Below are positions 16,257 through 24,696 of a stretch of 64,000 nucleotides of DNA, one piece after another. A program made the translations under genes and the position numbers. Below the pieces are notes generated by a model, which saw nothing but the letters and a program-made list of their open reading frames with translations, searched no databases and had not been told where the DNA came from. This DNA is from VXYL01 sp963665195 (lineage in GTDB: Bacteria > Pseudomonadota > Gammaproteobacteria > Pseudomonadales > Azotimanducaceae): positions 4,030,001 to 4,094,000 of the forward strand of contig OY762070.1 in assembly GCA_963665195.1 (NCBI GenBank), read 5' to 3'. How positions within the stretch are numbered: position 1 is the stretch's first letter; the number at the start of each line of letters is the position of its first letter.

Positions 16257-17567
16257 GTGGGCCGCTCGACGACGGCCGCCCGGACCTGCCGGGTGGCCGT
16301 TTTCTGCCTCGCTTTCGGCCTTTGGCTGGGCGGCTGCGTGGACGCCTCGCGGCCAGCCGAACAGCCGCCCACGACCCCGTCCACCGGCGACGGGCAAGGC
16401 GGTTCGGGAGACGATGGCGGCGACGGGCAGCCGCGCGAGTTCGATACGCAGGAGATGCTCGCCAACCTCGCGGATGCGGTGATCCTCCCGAACTATCGGG
16501 CGCTCGCCGAGCAGACCGCCGCTTTCGCCGCGCAAGACGGCCCGCTTGCCGGCTACTGCGCGGCGATCGGCAGCGATGCGGAGGATGCGGCGACTGCCAC
16601 CGTGCAGGATGCTTGGCGCGAAGCCATGGCCGCCGTCCAAGCGACGGAACTGCATGTCTTCGGCCCCGCGGCGGACAACAGCGAAGCGCTGCGCAAGCGC
16701 GTTCTGTCCTACAGCGATGCCCCCTTGAGCAGCTGCGGCGTGGATGTCGCGGCAGTGCGCGCCGGCCAGGACGGCTTCAGCATCGCGGCTCGGGCACTGA
16801 ACCAGCGCGGCTACGGCGCCCTGGAATACCTGCTGTTCAACGACGATCTCGCCCATACGTGCGCGCCCCAAGTGCCCGACACCGCGGCCTGGAACGAGCG
16901 TCCTGAGGTCGAGCGCCGCGGGGCGCGGTGCGAACTGGCGCGGCTGATCGCCGAGGATGCGGCCGCCGCTGCCGCCACGCTCGCCGAACGCTGGGACGCC
17001 GAGGGGGGCGACTATCGAGCGACTTTTCTCGACCCCGACGCCACCGGCGAGGCGCTGCAGCACCTCACCGACGGCATCTTCGCCATGGATCTTCTGGTGA
17101 AGGACCGCAAGCTCGGTATCCCCACCGGCATCCACGACGATTGTTCCGCCACGGCCTGTCCGGCGCTGGTGGAGTCGCCGTACGCACGGCACTCGTTCGC
17201 GAACATCCGCGCCAACGCCGTAGCCTTCAAGACGCTGTTCGAGGGCGGAGAGGACTTCGGCTTCGACGACTTCATCGTGAACGAGAACTTCCCCGAGGTT
17301 GCGGACCGGTTCCGGGACAACACGCAGGCCGTGATCGACTACATCGACGGCATCGACACCGCGCTCTACGAGCAGGTGCTGGCCATCGAGGAAGGTGAGC
17401 GGCGCACCGAGTGCATGAACGCGTTCAGCGGGCCGGATACCCAGGCGGAACTGTCCGCGTGCGCACTGACCGGACTCGTCAAGCGCGTCACCGACGACCT
17501 CAAGATCGACTTCGTGACCATCGTCGGCGTCTCCATTCCCGGCGGCGCGCAGACGGACAACGACTAG
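16257..17567 (+). CDS. Imelysin-family lipoprotein (iron-regulated protein A-like)
   Basis: 436 aa from a GTG start. The N-terminus is a lipoprotein signal with lipobox LGGC (Cys near residue 27), then a low-complexity Gly/Asp/Pro linker. The imelysin domain spans about 60-430, with VQDAWREAMAAVQATE near 120. The family's GxHxxE site is represented by GYGALEYLLF near 185, retaining Gly and Glu but with Gly in place of His. Imelysins are surface or periplasmic proteins implicated in iron uptake. It is translationally close to the DUF4856 gene, and the upstream putative Fur box would control both. Confidence 0.86.
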   Translation: MGRSTTAARTCRVAVFCLAFGLWLGGCVDASRPAEQPPTTPSTGDGQGGSGDDGGDGQPREFDTQEMLANLADAVILPNYRALAEQTAAFAAQDGPLAGYCAAIGSDAEDAATATVQDAWREAMAAVQATELHVFGPAADNSEALRKRVLSYSDAPLSSCGVDVAAVRAGQDGFSIAARALNQRGYGALEYLLFNDDLAHTCAPQVPDTAAWNERPEVERRGARCELARLIAEDAAAAAATLAERWDAEGGDYRATFLDPDATGEALQHLTDGIFAMDLLVKDRKLGIPTGIHDDCSATACPALVESPYARHSFANIRANAVAFKTLFEGGEDFGFDDFIVNENFPEVADRFRDNTQAVIDYIDGIDTALYEQVLAIEEGERRTECMNAFSGPDTQAELSACALTGLVKRVTDDLKIDFVTIVGVSIPGGAQTDND

Positions 17568-17579
17568 GCCCCTAGCACG

Positions 17580-18443
17580 ATGTGGGAAGCGCTGCTCGCG
17601 CCGCTGACGGCACCCTTGGACCCGTCGAAACGCCTGTTCTGGGCCTGCATCCTGAGCTCGCTGCTGCTGGCCTCCCTCGCCGTCAGCCTCCACGCTCGGC
17701 GCTTCGACCTTCGCGCCCAGCTCGCGAGCCTGTTGGACCGGCGCTACTGGCTCACCGCGTCTACCGCGACGGATGTGGGCCTGCTTTTCCTGAACAACGC
17801 CATCCGCGTGCTGGTGGTGGTGCCGATCATCGGCAGCCATCTCGCCATGACGCTAATCGTCGGCCGCTTCCTGCAGGCGCAGCTTGGCGATGCGCCGACG
17901 CTGGACCTGCCGTGGTTCGCCATCGCCACGATCTATGCGCTGTGCTTCTTCGTCGCGGAGGACGCCAGCCGCTTCGGCCTGCACGTCGCCATGCACCGCT
18001 GCCCGTGGCTGTGGCGCTTCCACCGGCTGCATCACAGCGCCCGCACGCTGACGCCGCTGACCCTGTTCCGCCAGCATCCGGTGGAGCAGCTTCTCTACAC
18101 GCTGCGCGGGATGCTGGTTTTCGGGATCGTCAGCGGCACGTTCGTCTGGCTCTTCGGCAGGCGCCTGTCCACGTTCGACATCCTCGGCGTGGACCTGCTC
18201 GGCTTCCTGTTCAACATGCTCGGCGCGAACCTGCGCCACTCGCATGTCTGGCTGTCGTTCGGGGCGCTCGAGCGGTGGTTCGTAAGCCCGGTGCAGCACC
18301 AGCTGCATCACAGCCGGGACCACGGCAACGTCAATCTCGGTTCGTATCTCGCGATCTGGGACCGCTGCTTTGGCACCTGGGCGCCGGCGGGGGCGCGGCG
18401 GCGTCTGCGGTTTGGGCTGCCGGGCGTTCCGGCAGCGGCTTGA
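17580..18443 (+). CDS. Sterol desaturase / fatty acid hydroxylase family membrane protein
   Basis: 287 aa integral membrane protein with about four hydrophobic segments (near 20-38, 80-105, 115-130, 180-200). The di-iron His boxes are complete: HVAMH near 135, HRLHH near 150 and HQLHH near 242. The family hydroxylates or desaturates lipids using O2. The gene follows the imelysin by 12 bp on the same strand, so it may be iron-regulated with it, fitting a di-iron enzyme. Substrate unknown. The 3' end is 9 bp from the convergent cytochrome gene. Confidence 0.85.
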   Translation: MWEALLAPLTAPLDPSKRLFWACILSSLLLASLAVSLHARRFDLRAQLASLLDRRYWLTASTATDVGLLFLNNAIRVLVVVPIIGSHLAMTLIVGRFLQAQLGDAPTLDLPWFAIATIYALCFFVAEDASRFGLHVAMHRCPWLWRFHRLHHSARTLTPLTLFRQHPVEQLLYTLRGMLVFGIVSGTFVWLFGRRLSTFDILGVDLLGFLFNMLGANLRHSHVWLSFGALERWFVSPVQHQLHHSRDHGNVNLGSYLAIWDRCFGTWAPAGARRRLRFGLPGVPAAA

Positions 18444-18452
18444 AGCGGCCCC

Positions 18453-18785
18453 TCACGGGCAAGGCGACAGGCCAGCGTAGTACGCCGCGAGGTCCTCGAT
18501 GTCCTGATCGGAGAGGTCCTGCACGAACGGCTGCATCGTCGGTTCGACGCGCGCGCCGTCGCGGTAGTCCCGGATCTGCTTGGCGAGATAGGCCTCCTGC
18601 TGCCCGGCGAGGCTCGGCCACAGCGGGTTCACGGAGATGCCGTTCGGGCCGTGGCAGGCGGCGCACAGAGCGGCCTTGGTCTTGCCCGCCGCGGCGTCGC
18701 CCGCGGCCAGCGCCTGCAGCGCGCCGATCAAGCCCAGCCCCAGCGCCATGACCAGCATCGAAATGCGCTTGCCCGTGTTTTTCAT
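18453..18785 (-). CDS. Class I cytochrome c, last gene of the nor operon
   Basis: 110 aa. A signal peptide (LVMALGLGLIGALQALAAG) is followed by the single haem site CAACH and a likely axial Met in EPTMQPF, with DIEDLAAYYAGL as the C-terminal helix. It resembles one half of a cytochrome c4 or c553. Its ATG overlaps the norB stop as ATGA, so it is translationally coupled and may donate electrons to NorC. Such a trailing cytochrome is not part of the basic cNOR complex. Confidence 0.88.
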   Translation of the reverse strand: MKNTGKRISMLVMALGLGLIGALQALAAGDAAAGKTKAALCAACHGPNGISVNPLWPSLAGQQEAYLAKQIRDYRDGARVEPTMQPFVQDLSDQDIEDLAAYYAGLSPCP

Positions 18786-20236
18786 GCCGTCTCCTTCGCC
18801 ATCCTTCGATGCGCCTCGCCCACCGCCTTCATCGGCCGCGTCTCGTCCGCGCCGATGCGCAGGAAGTCTACGAGCAGCAGCACCAGGCCGGCGGTCATCA
18901 CGACGCCGAACCACATCCGCCACCACATTGACTGCACGAACCACGGCTGCGTCTGCCCTTGGAAGTACGCTGCCCAGGTGCTGCCGCCCTGCGCCCGCTC
19001 GACGAACGACTGCTCGTAGCCGGCGATCAGCAGCGCGATCGACATGCCGACCATGCCGATGTGCAGCAGCGCCATCGCCCACTTCCAGCGCCAGCCGCCC
19101 GACAGGTCCGCGGACATCCACACGTCGCCCCGCACCTTCTGGATGACGAGATAGACGAAGGCGATGACGATAGTGGTGTAGGCGCCGAAGAACGCCAGAT
19201 GCCCGTGCGACGAGGACCACTGCGTGCCGTGCGTATACAGGTTGATCTGCGGCAGCGTCTGCATGAAGCCCCACACGCCCGCGCCGAGGAAGTTGCCGAA
19301 GGCGTGGGCGATGAGCCACGCCAGCGCCGGGTGGTTGTTGGAGCGGAACTCGTGCCGCCCCGCATCGTAGACGGCATGAACCACCATCGCCACTAATGGC
19401 ACCGGTTCCAGCGCCGAGAAGAAGCCGCCTATGCCGAGCCAGTACTCCGGTGTGCCGATCCAGAAGTAGTGGTGGCCGAGCCCCAAGATGCCGGAACCGA
19501 ACATCAGCGCCACTTCGATGTAGAGCCAAGTGGTGACGATGCGCCGCCGGGCGCCGAGGGTCTTGATGAGGCCCCACGCCATGATGCAGCCCACCAGCAC
19601 TTCCCAGGTCGCCTCCACCCACAGGTGGATCACCCACCACCACCAATACTGGTCCACCGGCAGGTTCGTGGTGAAGAACATGCCGGCAAGGTACAGCCCC
19701 GCCAGCGCGATCAGATCCAGTACCAAGACGCCGGCGATGCCGCTCCAGCGCCCGGCCACGAACGTCCCGGCAACGTTGTAGAAGATCACCACCATGCACA
19801 GCACGATGCCGATGTCCGCCCAGCGCGGCGCTTCGATGTACTCGCGGCCCTCGTTGATGAGCCACAGCGTCCAGGCATCGCCCGGCCCCGTCTGCACCAC
19901 CAGATAGACCACCACCACGATGGCTACGGCGACGGTCAGCACCCAGAAGGCGATGTTGGCGAGCCGGATGCCCACCAGCGGCACGCCTGCCTCGTCCTCC
20001 ACCAGCCAATAGATGGAGGCGATGAAGCCGTACAGCATCCACACCACCATGGCGTTGATATGCACCATGCGGTTGACGTTGAAATCGAGGATGCCGAACA
20101 GGAACTCCGGCTGCAGGAACTGCCACGCGGCGAGCAGGCCGAACAAGAGCTGCGCGAGGAACAGCGCCATCGCCACCACGAAGTACTTCACGGCGAGCCG
20201 CTGGGCGGCGGTGAGCGAGTCCATGTGCCAGGTCAT
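18782..20236 (-). CDS. norB: Nitric oxide reductase large subunit NorB
   Basis: 484 aa with 12 predicted membrane helices. It reduces NO to N2O at a haem b3/non-haem iron centre in the inner membrane. Family residues are visible: VNRMVHINAM (haem ligand His), VIHLWVEATWE (His and Glu near FeB), GLGHHYFWIG, and THGTQWSSSHGHLAFFG near the C-terminal third. The start at 20236 overlaps the norC stop as ATGA. The short form pairs with NorC and is not the quinol-type fusion. No norQ or norD is present nearby. Confidence 0.94.
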   Translation of the reverse strand: MTWHMDSLTAAQRLAVKYFVVAMALFLAQLLFGLLAAWQFLQPEFLFGILDFNVNRMVHINAMVVWMLYGFIASIYWLVEDEAGVPLVGIRLANIAFWVLTVAVAIVVVVYLVVQTGPGDAWTLWLINEGREYIEAPRWADIGIVLCMVVIFYNVAGTFVAGRWSGIAGVLVLDLIALAGLYLAGMFFTTNLPVDQYWWWWVIHLWVEATWEVLVGCIMAWGLIKTLGARRRIVTTWLYIEVALMFGSGILGLGHHYFWIGTPEYWLGIGGFFSALEPVPLVAMVVHAVYDAGRHEFRSNNHPALAWLIAHAFGNFLGAGVWGFMQTLPQINLYTHGTQWSSSHGHLAFFGAYTTIVIAFVYLVIQKVRGDVWMSADLSGGWRWKWAMALLHIGMVGMSIALLIAGYEQSFVERAQGGSTWAAYFQGQTQPWFVQSMWWRMWFGVVMTAGLVLLLVDFLRIGADETRPMKAVGEAHRRMAKETA

Positions 20237-20859
20237 CGGAGGTCGCCCTGCGGCAGCGGCGTGAAGCCGGAGGGGAAGCCGTTGGTGTCGATGGCGGACA
20301 TCCACTTGAGGTACGCGATCACGGCCCGCACCTCCGCATCCGTCAGGTCTTGGTTCGGCATGCGCCGATTGGTGCCGAACGTGCGCGCGTTGGCGACGGG
20401 GTCCTTGAGGAACATGGTCATCAGCAGCTCGCGGCCCGCCTCGTTGCCCCAGCCGGGATCCAGCCACGCCTTGGTGAGATCGGGCGCGTAGTAGGCGCCG
20501 TTGCCGAGGATGGTGTGGCAGTTCATGCAGTTGCGCGCCTGCACGGTGAGCTTGCCGTGGGTGATGAGCGCCTTCGCGTCCGCCTCGCTCATCTGCTCGC
20601 CGAAGAGCGGCGCCAGCGGGCCGATCACCGGCACCAGCATGTTGCGCTCGTCGTCGAACTCGTAGCCGATGCGGTGGTTGATGACGGCATAGGCGGGCAC
20701 GCGCCCGGAGTCCGCGCCGGCGGCGATCACGGTGAGGGTGTGGAAGGTGAGCAGCACGAGCACCAGCGCCATGCCGGCGGTGATGAAGATGGCGCACTTG
20801 CGCCAGAACGACTCGCTCGCCCACCACTCGATCGTCTCGACCGTCGACTCGTCAGCCAT
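20233..20859 (-). CDS. norC: Nitric oxide reductase cytochrome c subunit NorC
   Basis: 208 aa. One N-terminal membrane anchor (CAIFITAGMALVLVLLTFHT) carries a periplasmic cytochrome domain with haem motif CMNCH, followed by GNGAYYAPDLTKAW. The probable axial Met lies in NRRMPN. It feeds electrons to NorB. It overlaps norB by 4 bp and the upstream small membrane gene by 8 bp. Confidence 0.93.
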   Translation of the reverse strand: MADESTVETIEWWASESFWRKCAIFITAGMALVLVLLTFHTLTVIAAGADSGRVPAYAVINHRIGYEFDDERNMLVPVIGPLAPLFGEQMSEADAKALITHGKLTVQARNCMNCHTILGNGAYYAPDLTKAWLDPGWGNEAGRELLMTMFLKDPVANARTFGTNRRMPNQDLTDAEVRAVIAYLKWMSAIDTNGFPSGFTPLPQGDLR

Positions 20860-21175
20860 CGCCAGCCTCGCCCTCGTCCCGATGCACGGCCTCGGAAAGC
20901 CGCCAGATGAATCGTGGGGCCAGAAAATAGCAAATCAACAGCAGGGCGACCAGAATCAGCCACCAGCCGCCGAGGTTCAGCAGAACGGTAAGGCCGACCA
21001 CGCAACCGGCCAGCGCCGCGTAGCAGCCGAGCGAGACGACGACGAAGATGCCCCGCCGCGCCGCCGAGAGGCCCGCCAGAGCGTGGAAGATCGCATAGCC
21101 CGCCCCCCACAGCACGATGCCGCCGCCAAGCATGGCAGCGCCCGCGATCTGATGAATGGCGACCGGATCGACCAC
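20852..21175 (-). CDS. Small three-helix membrane protein, first gene of the nor operon
   Basis: 107 aa with three hydrophobic stretches (about 12-34, 42-66, 70-88) and a charged C-terminus. Not recognised as a named family. It overlaps norC by 8 bp, and a DNR/NNR-like box sits just before its start, so it is surely expressed with the reductase. A role in assembly or stability of NorCB, in place of missing norD/norQ or norE functions, is a guess. Confidence 0.65.
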   Translation of the reverse strand: MVDPVAIHQIAGAAMLGGGIVLWGAGYAIFHALAGLSAARRGIFVVVSLGCYAALAGCVVGLTVLLNLGGWWLILVALLLICYFLAPRFIWRLSEAVHRDEGEAGDG

Positions 21176-21189
21176 GACTTACGCCAGAT

Positions 21190-21203
21190 TTGACTTACGT
21201 CAG
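21190..21203. promoter_or_regulatory. DNR/NNR (FNR-like) box upstream of the nor operon
   Basis: TTGAC-TTAC-GTCAG matches the CRP/FNR-type TTGAT-N4-ATCAA pattern, in the variant common for NO-responsive Dnr/Nnr regulators. A related GACTTACGCCA occurs at 21176-21186, giving a direct repeat of GACTTACGNCA. The box centre is only about 21 bp from the annotated ATG, tight for activation at -41.5, so the true start may lie further in or the site may act differently. It also overlaps the 3' end of the upstream AAA gene. Confidence 0.5.
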
Positions 21204-22073
21204 GGCCGACGTAATAGGAGACGCGCACCGCTGGTCCGCGCCGCGACCGTGCAAGTATTCCGAGAACGACGGGATGGGCGGGCGGAGCAGGCCGTCCTCG
21301 CCGGCCTCGATCAATCCGGCGTGCAGCATTCGGTCAAGGCATGCCCCGGTGTCGCCGCCGAACGTCCTGTCCTGATCGCGGCGCGCGTACGGCGGCAAGT
21401 CGATCGACAGCGCACCGATCTGGATCAGCGCGTCCGCGCCGAGCCTCGAAACGCCCAGCTCGTGCAGACGACCGCGCGTGGGCGCCAATCCTGCGCAGAC
21501 GAGAAGGATCGGGAAAGCCTCCTGCGTGTGCAGTCTGAGCAGCAGCCCGCCGCCGCTGAACGTGCGCGCTTCGTCTACCAGCAGCAGGGTCGGCTTGGCG
21601 CTCCCCGCCTTGGCAGCGAAGTGGGCTGCGAAGTCGCGCCAATGCTCCATCGGCGGCGGCTCGACGCTTCTCTTGAAGGTGCCCTTACCCCGGATGAAGC
21701 CCAGGACGCCGCCGCCCACGCTGGTCTCGTGGCTGCGTGCCGCGCGGAGCTCGGCCGGTGCCACGTCGAACAACGCGCTGCCGAGTTCGGCCAGCACGCT
21801 CCGCTGTTCCGCCTCCTCCCAAGGCGCCTCAAAGCGCAGGGCGCGGCCGTTGCCAGACGCCTCGAACCGTGCCGCGACCTCGCGCAGCAACGCGGTCTTG
21901 CCGGCCCCAGGAGCGCCTTGCACCACCAGCGTGCGCCCAGCGGTACCGGGCGCCCAACTCGACAGGCGACTGAGGATGCGGGCGATTTCGGTGCTTCGCC
22001 CCGCGAAGCTGATCGGGCGCTCCCGATCATCGCCAGCCAGCAGATGCGTGTTGATATAGGTTCGCGTGTCCAT
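21195..22073 (-). CDS. AAA-family ATPase (accessory, Cdc6/STAND-like)
   Basis: 292 aa from the ATG at 22073. The start FAGRSTEI near 23 is typical of orphan AAA ATPases of mobile regions. Walker A is GAPGAGKT (53-60) and Walker B is TLLLVDEA (162-169). A sensor-like strand ILLVCAGLAPTRGRL follows. The tail DRMLHAGLIEAGEDGLLRPP resembles the family's C-terminal winged helix. Compared with the related pseudogene at 28288-29467, the segment containing WPQHLH and the region after it is absent, so this copy may carry an internal deletion. Function unknown. It is separated from the nor operon by 19 bp on the same strand. Confidence 0.65.
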   Translation of the reverse strand: MDTRTYINTHLLAGDDRERPISFAGRSTEIARILSRLSSWAPGTAGRTLVVQGAPGAGKTALLREVAARFEASGNGRALRFEAPWEEAEQRSVLAELGSALFDVAPAELRAARSHETSVGGGVLGFIRGKGTFKRSVEPPPMEHWRDFAAHFAAKAGSAKPTLLLVDEARTFSGGGLLLRLHTQEAFPILLVCAGLAPTRGRLHELGVSRLGADALIQIGALSIDLPPYARRDQDRTFGGDTGACLDRMLHAGLIEAGEDGLLRPPIPSFSEYLHGRGADQRCASPITSALT

Positions 22074-22207
22074 ACTGGGGTGCCGCCATGAGCGCAACGA
22101 AGCGCTGCGCCGGAGTGTACCCGCGTCACGGTTACTGAATGCGCCTTGTAGCGCCGCCGCCGCCGCATCATCATTCGCATTGCGTCCACCGCCAAGCAAG
22201 GAATCCC

Positions 22208-22978
22208 ATGAGCGATCTCAACGGAAAAGTCGCCGTCGTCTCGGGTGCCAGCCGCGGCATCGGCGAGGCCAGCGCCCGGGCGCTTGACGCGGCCGGGGCG
22301 CGGGTGGTGCTGAGCGGTCGCACGGCGGAGGACCTTGAAAGGGTGGCGGCGGAACTCGCCAACGATCCGGTGGTGATCCCGGCCGACCTCGCGCCCGCCA
22401 GAGCCGGCACGGCACTCGCGGAGCGGGTTCTGGAAACCGTGGATGGCGTGGACATCCTGGTCAACAACGCCGGCATCCCCATGCGCCGCCGTCCGGAGGA
22501 ACTGACCGAGGAGGACTTCGACCTCGTCTTCTCCATCAACGTGCGGTCGCTCCTGATGCTCACTCTGGGCCTCGCGCCGTCCATGATGGCGCGCGGCGGC
22601 GGCTCGGTGATCAACATCTCCTCCATCGCCAGCCTGCGCGGGCCGCTGGGGCGGGTCGCCTATGCCGGCACCAAGGGCGCGGTGGATGCCATGACCCGGG
22701 CTCTCGCCGCCGACTGGGGCGCCGAGGGCATCCGCGTCAACGCCATCTGCCCCGGCCTCATCGCCACGGCCATCTGGGAAGGCGACCGGCAGAACATCCC
22801 CGGCCTGATCGAGCGCTTGGAAGACGGCATCGCCCTCAAGTGCTGGGGCTACGGCGACGATGTGGCGGATGTGGTGCTGTTCTTCGCCAGCGACGCCTCG
22901 CGCTACGTCACCGGCGAGGTGGTGGCGGTCGATGGCGGCATGGCGCGCGTCGGCGCGGCGCCGCGGCCGCGCAAGTAA
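22208..22978 (+). CDS. Short-chain dehydrogenase/reductase (classical SDR)
   Basis: 256 aa. The Rossmann cofactor motif GASRGIG is at about 12-18, NNAG near 85, and the catalytic set is Ser in ISSIAS near 138 with YAGTK near 151. The C-terminal DASRYVTGEVVAVDGGMA is typical. The Arg in LSGRT after the second strand favours NADP. Substrate not predictable; many relatives act on 3-oxoacyl or polyol substrates. It sits 14 bp upstream of sufS on the same strand. Confidence 0.9.
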   Translation: MSDLNGKVAVVSGASRGIGEASARALDAAGARVVLSGRTAEDLERVAAELANDPVVIPADLAPARAGTALAERVLETVDGVDILVNNAGIPMRRRPEELTEEDFDLVFSINVRSLLMLTLGLAPSMMARGGGSVINISSIASLRGPLGRVAYAGTKGAVDAMTRALAADWGAEGIRVNAICPGLIATAIWEGDRQNIPGLIERLEDGIALKCWGYGDDVADVVLFFASDASRYVTGEVVAVDGGMARVGAAPRPRK

Positions 22979-22992
22979 CAGCCGCTGGCAAC

Positions 22993-24195
22993 ATGACGGG
23001 TGCCGCCTACCGCGACGACTTTCCGCTCCTCGAGCGGCGCGATGATGTCGTCTATCTCGACAGCGCCGCCACCACGCAGAAGCCCCGCGTCGTGCTCGAC
23101 GCCCTCATGCGCTACTACGAAACCGAAAACGCCAACGTGCATCGCGCCGCGCACCGGTTGTCGGACGAGGCGACCCGCGCCTTCGAGGCGGCCCGCGAGA
23201 CGGTGGCGCGACGGATCAACGCCCATTCCCCCAACGAGGTCATCTGGACGCGGGGAACCACCGAAGCCATCAACCTGGTCGCCGGGGCCTACGCGCCGCT
23301 GGTGCTGAGCGAGGGCACGGAGGTGCTCATCACGCAGATGGAGCACCACTCGAACATCGTCCCGTGGCAGATCGCCTGCGCGAGATTCGGCGCGACGCTG
23401 CGCGCCGTCGCCGTGCTGCCGGACGGCGAACTCGACTGGGACGACTTCGACGCCAAGCTCACAGGCAAGACGCGCATCGTCGCCATGGGCCATGTCTCGA
23501 ACGCGCTCGGCACGATCAACGACGTGGAACGCGCGGTGGCGGCCGCCAAGTCCGTCGGCGCAGCGACGGTGATCGACGGCGCCCAGGCGACGGCCCACCT
23601 CGAACTCGACATGCAGGCCCTGGACTGCGATTTCTACGCCTTCTCCGGCCACAAGATGTACGGCCCGACCGGCATCGGCGCGCTGTACGGTCGGGAAGCG
23701 CTGCTCGAAGCCATGCCGCCGTGGCAGACCGGCGGCGAGATGATCGAACGGGTGCGGATCGAGGCCACCACCTACGCGCCGCTGCCCTTCAAGTTCGAGG
23801 CCGGCACGCCACATATCGCCGGCGCCGTGGGCTTTGCCGCCGCGGTGGACTACCTGAGCGGCTTGGATTTCGCCGCGGTCCGCCGCCACGAGAGGGACGT
23901 GCTGGAATACGCGACCTCGTCGCTGAAACAGATCGAGGGCCTCTCGGTGGTGGGGACGGCGGCGCGCAAGGGCCCGGTGCTCTCCTTCAAGTTGGCAGAC
24001 GCCCATCCACATGATGTCGGTGCGCTGCTGGACCAGCAGGGCGTCGCCGTTCGCACCGGACACCACTGCGCCATGCCGCTGATGGACGCCCTCGGCATTC
24101 CGGGCACGGTGCGGGCGTCCTTCGGGCTCTACAACACGCGGGCGGATGTGGACGCGTTGACCCGCGCCGTGGGCAAAGCGCGTTCCATGCTTTGA
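22993..24195 (+). CDS. sufS: Cysteine desulfurase SufS
   Basis: 400 aa, PLP-dependent. It removes sulfur from cysteine for Fe-S cluster assembly, passing persulfide to SufE. PLP lysine K221 in FSGHKMYGPTG and persulfide cysteine C359 in RTGHHCAMPL match SufS-type spacing. Early motifs include YLDSAATTQKP and ENANVHRAAH. The rest of the SUF genes in this window (sufA-sufT-sufE) lie 5.4 kb downstream, separated by accessory DNA. No sufBCD is seen in the window. Confidence 0.95.
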   Translation: MTGAAYRDDFPLLERRDDVVYLDSAATTQKPRVVLDALMRYYETENANVHRAAHRLSDEATRAFEAARETVARRINAHSPNEVIWTRGTTEAINLVAGAYAPLVLSEGTEVLITQMEHHSNIVPWQIACARFGATLRAVAVLPDGELDWDDFDAKLTGKTRIVAMGHVSNALGTINDVERAVAAAKSVGAATVIDGAQATAHLELDMQALDCDFYAFSGHKMYGPTGIGALYGREALLEAMPPWQTGGEMIERVRIEATTYAPLPFKFEAGTPHIAGAVGFAAAVDYLSGLDFAAVRRHERDVLEYATSSLKQIEGLSVVGTAARKGPVLSFKLADAHPHDVGALLDQQGVAVRTGHHCAMPLMDALGIPGTVRASFGLYNTRADVDALTRAVGKARSML

Positions 24196-24696
24196 CGGAC
24201 TCGATGCAGGACGGCGTTTGCACGACGCGCTGAACGCCGGCTCGCAGATGTTTCAGAACTGCAGACAGTCTGCATGATCGCGAGTGCTCCCGGTTGCACC
24301 CCTCACCGTGGCGCTACTAGCTGAGTCAATGGCGGACACCCGAGAACCGCCGGGATGCTGCACGGCTAAGCTGGACGAGCCGGAGCGCGGGCCATAGGCC
24401 CATGCACCCGTGGCTGACCGCGACGTCCGACCACATCAGCGAGCTTGCCTGGCGCTGCTCGTCCAAACGCCGGTCGCCGCGAGCTCAGGGCAAGGACGCC
24501 ATTGAACGTGCCCGTCGCGCTGAACTGTGCCCATCGCCATCGCCGTCCACACACCGCTGCCTAGCATGTGCTACTATGCGCCTTGTGCTTCGATCAACTT
24601 GCCACATGACCGCCGCGACCGGAATATACGACACAGGTGTCGTAACCCAACTTTATATACTTGATTCATCTAGGATGGCCCTGTACGGTTTGAGCC
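24196..24696. other. Gene-free 500-bp interval with inverted repeats
   Basis: No plausible gene. It holds TGCAGA-CAG-TCTGCA at 24260-24274, a perfect 6-bp-arm palindrome, and the 18-bp palindrome listed separately. The last 120 bases are noticeably AT-richer than the surroundings, as expected for a promoter and for foreign DNA. Confidence 0.6.
24627..24644. promoter_or_regulatory. Operator-like palindrome TACGACAC-AG-GTGTCGTA
   Basis: Two perfect 8-base arms around a 2-base spacer lie 52 bases before the ATG of the HTH gene. The AT-rich TTTATATACT follows and could be the -10 region. The position fits a repressor site, plausibly autoregulation by the adjacent HTH protein; the cognate regulator is unknown. 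Confidence 0.5.
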
